Origin: an uncultured bacterium
Lineage (GTDB): Bacteria; Desulfobacterota; Desulfovibrionia; Desulfovibrionales; Desulfovibrionaceae
Reading direction: 5' to 3'
DNA: 64,000 nt
NCBI GenBank assembly: GCA_905214305.1
Contig: CAJMLK010000007.1
Coordinates: forward strand, 1 to 64,000
Shown here: positions 59,939 through 64,000 of the stretch, piece after piece
Layout of the letters: the number at the start of each line of letters is the position of its first letter
How positions within the stretch are numbered: the stretch's first letter is position 1
Notes under the pieces: model-generated
Told to the model about the DNA's origin: nothing
The model's database searches: none
The model's input: the letters and a program-made list of their open reading frames with translations, nothing else
Made by a program: the position numbers and the translations under genes

Positions 59939-59971
59939 AACCCCGTCGAGAATCTGCTTCTCGACGGGGTT
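59939..59971 (-). terminator. intrinsic terminator between converging genes
   Basis: AACCCCGTCGAGAA (59939-59952) pairs perfectly with TTCTCGACGGGGTT (59958-59971), five-base loop. On the minus strand CATTTTAG follows, so it most likely ends the glycosyltransferase operon; it may also stop plus-strand transcripts. Confidence 0.8.
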
Positions 59972-60075
59972 CGGCATTTGCCCGGTGTCTGGCTTTCGTG
60001 GCCAATGTCTGCCCCGCCCTGCGCGGCAGTTGTCTGAAAACTCTTGGGGCATCGCGTGCACAGTGACGTGTACGA

Positions 60076-61248
60076 TCAGGCCGGAAAGTCATTTGCCGCA
60101 AAAGCGCGCTCGCGCAGCCCCATGCGCTCAAGAGCATCCAGCACATCGTCCACGGGCAGATTCTCCAGACAGGTCACCGGCGGATCAGGGTATTCAAAGC
60201 CGAGATTCAGATAGGCACAGGCCCCGGAGTGCGGCAGCAGGCTCTGGACACTCCTGCCCCGTGGCCCCCATCGAAGCGGATTGGTCGGCCCGTGCAGCCC
60301 CACCGTGGGCGCGCCCGCAAGAGCCGCCAGATGCATGGTTCCTGTATTCACAGCCACCACCCCCGCCGCGCCGGAAAACATCCAGGCAAGTCCGGCAAGC
60401 GACAGATCGCCCGCAAGAGAGACAGCGGGGCACTCCGCGTGGTCGACAAGAAAGGCCGCATTCCGCGCCGCATCTCCGGGCGCGCCGGTCAGGCAGACCT
60501 GAAAGCCGCGCCCGGCCAGTTCCCGGGCCAGAGCGGCCCAGTGGCCCGAGGGCCATTCCTTGAGCCGGGAATGGATGCCCGAAGGCCACATGTGCAGATA
60601 CACGCGCGGCAGGCGCGCCTCCGCAAGCTCTACAAGCATCTTGTCGGCTTTGACGGCGTCCGCCGGGGCCTCGGCGGGCAGCGCAAGGCAGGGGTCGCCC
60701 TCAAGGTCGGCGTAAACCGCCCTGCCCAGGGCCAGAAAATTTTCCACCTCGTGCCTGTCCGCCCTGTGTGGAACCCTGTGGGAGTAGCCACAGGCGCGGA
60801 ACTGGCCGGGAGTGTCAAAACCCACGGTGCAGGGCGCCCCCGACAGGTTGCTCAGCACGGCCCCAAGCCGGGGCCACTGGCTGCCGTCAAAAAGCACGTC
60901 CAGTTTTTTTCCGCGCAGCCAGTCCAGCATGGCCGGAACCTGCCGCACGCCGAACGAGACGCTTTCATCAATGCCGGGAATCAGAGACGCCGTGGCGGCG
61001 TTTCCCCTGCTGGTCAGCAGGTAGAGGCGCGCGCGGGGCAAACGCTGACGCACGGCCGCTATCAGCGATGAAAAAAGCAGCAGGTCGCCAATGGCGCCGA
61101 GGCAGATAAAGCCCACCCGTTGCGGCTCGGACGGCATGTTCAGTGACGCCGTTCCGGCAGCGGCACGCAGCCCCGCCGTACAAAAGGTCAGCGGAATGCC
61201 CGCCCAACGGTCAAGAAAACGGTTCAGCCGGTTGCCGCGCTCACCCAT
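60076..61248 (-). CDS. glycosyltransferase family 9 (heptosyltransferase-like)
   Basis: 390 residues, GT-B fold of the heptosyltransferase group that adds sugars to lipopolysaccharide core. It has VGFICLGAIGDLLLFSSLI at the N-terminal donor loop, DVLFDGSQWPRLG, then CLTGAPGD and the C-terminal sugar-nucleotide site AVNTGTMHLAALAGAPTVGLHGPTNPLRWGP, which is the family hallmark. The ATG at 61248 overlaps the stop of the upstream wbaP-type gene (TGATG). Acceptor unknown. Confidence 0.92.
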   Translation of the reverse strand: MGERGNRLNRFLDRWAGIPLTFCTAGLRAAAGTASLNMPSEPQRVGFICLGAIGDLLLFSSLIAAVRQRLPRARLYLLTSRGNAATASLIPGIDESVSFGVRQVPAMLDWLRGKKLDVLFDGSQWPRLGAVLSNLSGAPCTVGFDTPGQFRACGYSHRVPHRADRHEVENFLALGRAVYADLEGDPCLALPAEAPADAVKADKMLVELAEARLPRVYLHMWPSGIHSRLKEWPSGHWAALARELAGRGFQVCLTGAPGDAARNAAFLVDHAECPAVSLAGDLSLAGLAWMFSGAAGVVAVNTGTMHLAALAGAPTVGLHGPTNPLRWGPRGRSVQSLLPHSGACAYLNLGFEYPDPPVTCLENLPVDDVLDALERMGLRERAFAANDFPA

Positions 61249-62657
61249 CAGTACGCTCCATGCCCCAGAATGACCACCGGCACGGTTTTGCACAGTATCC
61301 ACAGGTCCATCCATACGGACCAGTTATTGATGTAGTACTGGTCAAAATTCACGCGCTCATCATAGGTGGTGTTGTTGCGACCGGAAACCTGCCACAGGCC
61401 GGTGATACCGGGCCGAACCATGCAGTATTCGTCAAATACCGGGCCGTACTTTTTCACTTCGGCTCTGACAATGGGGCGCGGTCCCACAAGGCTCATGTCG
61501 CCCGTGACCACGTTGATGAGCTGTGGCAGCTCGTCAAGGCTGAGCTTGCGCAGCAGGCGGCCAATGCGGGTAATGCGCGGATCGCATTTGAGCTTGCGGT
61601 CACAGGCCCATTCCGCGCGCAGGACGGCATCGCAGCGCAGCATGTCCTTGAGAACCCTGTCCGCATCACACACCATCGTGCGGAACTTGAATATCCGAAT
61701 TTCCTTGCCGCCCCGCCCAATGCGTGTCTGGCGGTAAAAGACCGGGCCGGGGCTGTCCAGCTTTATGACAAGGGCAAGAGCAGCCCCAAGCGGCAGCAAA
61801 AGGGCCGAACCAAGAAGGCACAGGCCGATATCAAGGCATCTTTTGATAAAAAGACGGCGCTTGTCGCGCAGGTTCTGCCGTACCAGCAGCCCCACGGCAT
61901 TGCCAAGATCACGCGGCGTAAGCCAGTGGACACGAAAATTGCCGCCGAAAGCCGGAACCACCAGAGTGCTGCCGAAAAAACGCCCGGCTTCGGTGATCAC
62001 GTCGGCTTCCTGCGCCTTGCCCACCTTTTGCAGCAGCAGGGCCATGGCTCTGGGCTGCCGGGCGGCAACCTCGGCAAACAGGCGGCGCATGTCCTCCGGG
62101 GCATCCGGCAAATTGCAGATGGACACCGGATTAAGCCCCCTCTCGGGATGACGCTTGAGATAGCGCCACAATTCGCGCCCTTCACTGCAATGGTCAAAAA
62201 TGACCAGGGGCTTTCCCCACCAGCGCCGACGCGCGTAAAGGCGGCGGCACAGGCTGCGCATGAGCGGCATGCTGAAGAGCGTAGCCGCCCAGCTGCCCAT
62301 AATCACTATGCGCGAATAGGCGTCGCCGGTTTTGGACAAAAAAAGAACCGCCAGGATGATGGCGTACAAAAGGCTTGTCAGTTGAAACAGCGCCTTGAGT
62401 TCGCGGTGTGGCGCAAGGCTCACTGTCTGATAAAGGCCCAGTCCGGCTCCAAGCACGGGCCCGAGCAGCAGCATGGGTGCAACCCAGTGATAAAGCACAG
62501 GATCAAGGCCGCCAAAGGCCGCCCGCACAAGAAACACGACAAGAGCCGTCCCAAGGAGGGCCAGCAGGTCAAACAGACAAAGTACTAGTTTCTGGGCTGA
62601 AATACCGAATACCGAAGCGAGGTAAACCCAGCACGAGGTTTTTTTCATGGCATCCAT
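61248..62657 (-). CDS. polyprenyl-phosphate sugar phosphotransferase (WbaP-like)
   Basis: 469 residues. It starts polysaccharide assembly by moving a sugar-1-phosphate to undecaprenyl phosphate. The N-terminal half has four membrane helices (LVLCLFDLLALLGTALVVFL and following) and a nucleotide-binding-like soluble domain. The C-terminal catalytic part has FIKRCLDIGLCLLGSALLLP, KLDSPGPVFYRQTRIGRGGK, FKFRTMV, RKLSLDELPQLINVVTGDMS, LVGPRPIV and the closing GITGLWQVSGRNNTTYDERV. ATG 62657 was chosen; ATG 62648 is also possible. It forms a two-gene operon with the GT9 gene. Confidence 0.95.
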   Translation of the reverse strand: MDAMKKTSCWVYLASVFGISAQKLVLCLFDLLALLGTALVVFLVRAAFGGLDPVLYHWVAPMLLLGPVLGAGLGLYQTVSLAPHRELKALFQLTSLLYAIILAVLFLSKTGDAYSRIVIMGSWAATLFSMPLMRSLCRRLYARRRWWGKPLVIFDHCSEGRELWRYLKRHPERGLNPVSICNLPDAPEDMRRLFAEVAARQPRAMALLLQKVGKAQEADVITEAGRFFGSTLVVPAFGGNFRVHWLTPRDLGNAVGLLVRQNLRDKRRLFIKRCLDIGLCLLGSALLLPLGAALALVIKLDSPGPVFYRQTRIGRGGKEIRIFKFRTMVCDADRVLKDMLRCDAVLRAEWACDRKLKCDPRITRIGRLLRKLSLDELPQLINVVTGDMSLVGPRPIVRAEVKKYGPVFDEYCMVRPGITGLWQVSGRNNTTYDERVNFDQYYINNWSVWMDLWILCKTVPVVILGHGAY

Positions 62658-62755
62658 CCCGGAAAATACACTGCTGCCTATGCAGCAAAACCACCGGGGC
62701 TGTAGATTTTGACCTGCAGCAGGCCGGAGCACTGTACCATGCTCTAAGCCATATA

Positions 62756-62783
62756 ATTATACCATATTCTTTCCTTCTGCAAA
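62756..62783 (-). promoter_or_regulatory. putative promoter of the wbaP-type operon
   Basis: On the minus strand TTTGCA (plus 62778-62783; 4 of 6) and a perfect TATAAT (plus 62756-62761) are 16 bases apart, about 100 bases before the start. A plus-strand TATAAT overlaps it at 62752-62757 and could serve the divergent transporter gene, but its -35 is poor. The remaining gap to 63020 shows no gene. Confidence 0.5.
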
Positions 62784-63019
62784 CGACAAAAAACAATCCG
62801 CCACGGTCGGCTTGCGTCACGGCACAGCTTCTGTTAAATAAAATCCTTGTTTTGCCGTTGCTGGCGCGGCGACAGGGCACACACCCTGCCTGCACGCGCA
62901 CTCGCGTGCTCCCGCGGCCTGTGCCGGGGTGCGCGCATCCATTCTCAGCGGCTGCCGCCGTATTGTTCTGCGGCTCTGCCGTACAAAGGCCACTGCAATT
63001 TCCGAGGGGGAAAACGAGC

Positions 63020-63763
63020 ATGAAAAAACTTCTTGTCTGCGCCCTGCTGGCCGCCGTCATGGCTGCCGTGCCCGCTTTTGCCAAAAAAAGCTATGTGAAC
63101 GGCATTGACCCCAACTATCCGCCTTTCGCCTATATGGACGAAAAGACCGGCCAGCCCGCCGGTTTTGACGTGGATTCGCTCAACTGGATAGCCAAGACAA
63201 TGGGCTTTGAAATCACACACAAGCCCATGGCCTGGGACGGCATCATTCCCGCTCTTGTAGCCAAGCAGATAGACATGGTGGACTCCGGCATGAGCATTAC
63301 GCCCGAGCGCGCCAGAGTAGTGGATTTTTCCGAACCGTACTGGACGGTTTCGCGCGTATTTATCGTGCCCGCCGACTCCACGCTGACCCCGCAGGACGTG
63401 CTGACCAAAAAGGTCAAGCTCGGCGTGCAGCGCGGCACATCCGAAGCCAACGCCATCAAGCAGGAACAGCAGGAAAAGGGCTACCCCTTTGAACTGCGCT
63501 TCTACGAGTCCGCCCCCCTGGCCGTGGAAGACCTGCTCAACGGCCGCATTGAAGTGGCCCTTATGGACGAACTGCCCGCCGATGACGCCATCGCCAAGGG
63601 CCGCGCCGTTAAAAAGGCCGGAACCCACGGTGAACCGGACAAGTTTGGCGTAGCCATGCGCAAGGGTGACAAGGACCTGCACAAGCTCATCAATGAGGGC
63701 TACAAAAAGCTCATGGCCGATCCGTACTGGCAGGAACTGCAGAAAAAGTATCTGAATAAGTAA
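63020..63763 (+). CDS. amino-acid ABC transporter periplasmic binding protein
   Basis: 247 residues. A signal peptide (KKLLVCALLAAVMAAVPAFA, cleavage after AFA) precedes a type 2 periplasmic binding fold: DPNYPPFAYMDEKTGQPAGF, the family 3 signature GFDVDSLNWIAKTMGFE, WDGIIPALVAKQIDMVDSGM, and TPERARVVDFSEPYW. Binds a polar amino acid for the inner membrane permease that follows. ATG 63020 has AGGGGG upstream. Separated from the permease gene by a stable hairpin. Confidence 0.95.
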   Translation: MKKLLVCALLAAVMAAVPAFAKKSYVNGIDPNYPPFAYMDEKTGQPAGFDVDSLNWIAKTMGFEITHKPMAWDGIIPALVAKQIDMVDSGMSITPERARVVDFSEPYWTVSRVFIVPADSTLTPQDVLTKKVKLGVQRGTSEANAIKQEQQEKGYPFELRFYESAPLAVEDLLNGRIEVALMDELPADDAIAKGRAVKKAGTHGEPDKFGVAMRKGDKDLHKLINEGYKKLMADPYWQELQKKYLNK

Positions 63764-63788
63764 GCAACGCGAAAGCGCTGAACGGCAG

Positions 63789-63821
63789 GCGCGGATCGCC
63801 GGTTATTCCGGCGGTCCGCGC
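63789..63821 (+). other. intercistronic hairpin between binding protein and permease genes
   Basis: GCGCGGATCGCCGG (63789-63802) pairs with CCGGCGGTCCGCGC (63808-63821) with one T-G-type mismatch and loop TTATT. Such hairpins often allow the binding protein to be made in excess over the permease by partial termination or mRNA protection. Confidence 0.75.
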
Positions 63822-63853
63822 TGTTATGCCCAACCTACGGCAAAACCCCTCTT

Positions 63854-64000
63854 ATGGACTCACTTTCAGTAGTTTACCACGCCCTGCCGTCCATGCTGGC
63901 CGGCTGCATAGTCACGGTGGGCAACGTGACCGTTTCCCTCGCCATGGGGCTTGTGCTCGGCGTTCCCATGGCCGTGGCCCAGGTTTACGGCGGCCCGTGG
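63854..64000 (+). CDS. amino-acid ABC transporter permease, N-terminal part (runs off window)
   Basis: 49 residues from ATG 63854 to the window end without a stop. It reads MDSLSVVYHALPSMLAGCIV followed by TVGNVTVSLAMGLVLGVPMA, the first periplasmic segment and helix with the LxGxxxTVxxxxxS pattern of HisM/GlnP-type permeases. Lies 90 bases after the binding protein gene, as expected for a polar amino-acid importer operon. Confidence 0.88.
   Translation, partial: MDSLSVVYHALPSMLAGCIVTVGNVTVSLAMGLVLGVPMAVAQVYGGPW

Overview
The window reads as a chromosomal segment of a GC-rich, Gram-negative sulfate reducer of the Desulfovibrionaceae, most like the Desulfovibrio desulfuricans group. This is inferred from protein style, gene neighbourhoods and a recurrent intergenic repeat, not from a search. 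It holds outer-membrane, Tat and Sec components, a c-di-AMP/cell-wall operon, selenocysteine genes (tRNA-Sec and selA), many metal-handling proteins, and polyprenyl glycosyltransferases. There is no rRNA, CRISPR array, prophage or intact insertion sequence.

Layout. 1-9 kb: end of a TPR gene, secA with its own promoter and terminator, a FadL-type porin, priA and galU. 9-15.6 kb, all on the minus strand: ftsH-folP, a terminator, then cdaA-cdaR-glmM-galU, which joins c-di-AMP synthesis to UDP-sugar precursor supply. 15.9 kb: a self-contained tRNA-Sec gene with promoter and terminator. 16.2-23.2 kb: an accessory cluster divergent from an unknown GAF-like protein. It holds a FadR-type regulator, a short RR-motif protein, an 11-helix membrane protein, a Tat-exported metallo-beta-lactamase-fold enzyme and a CobW-type GTPase with a long unknown N-terminus. 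Two FadR-like operators lie in the divergent promoter region. This is the best candidate here for an undescribed system. 24-28 kb: tatA, a DEAD-box helicase and an orphan modD. 28-31 kb: a three-gene MoxR ATPase / HExxH-VWA / small-protein operon. 31-34.6 kb: a very large protein with degenerate GGDEF domains and TPRs. 35-38.8 kb: an MBL hydrolase, flavodoxin-type reductase and comF in an overlapping operon, then a DUF4198 exported protein. 39.5-51.5 kb: mostly housekeeping genes (Tim44-like, thioesterase, DksA-like zinc finger, folC-selA, M18 aminopeptidase, HEAT-repeat protein, Eis-like acetyltransferase, PHP phosphoesterase, UPF0434, YfcE-type phosphodiesterase, maf). 52-54 kb: acs. 54.9-59.7 kb: a metal-homeostasis cluster of two HMA-like proteins, FeoA, a DUF6110-type membrane protein and an unusual P1B ATPase. 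60-64 kb: GT9 and WbaP-type glycosyltransferases, then an amino-acid ABC transporter that runs off the end.

The intergenic DNA is unusual. Many gaps carry one or more copies of a palindromic repeat family whose ends read CTAGAGCA / TGCTCTAG, often touching the stop codon of the upstream gene. A 145-bp fold-back MITE-like element with 16-bp inverted ends sits between CTAG target duplications in one of these repeats, next to acs. Strong intrinsic terminators, two FadR-type operators, a 19-bp palindrome before acs and a promoter with a palindromic spacer before feoA can be read directly.
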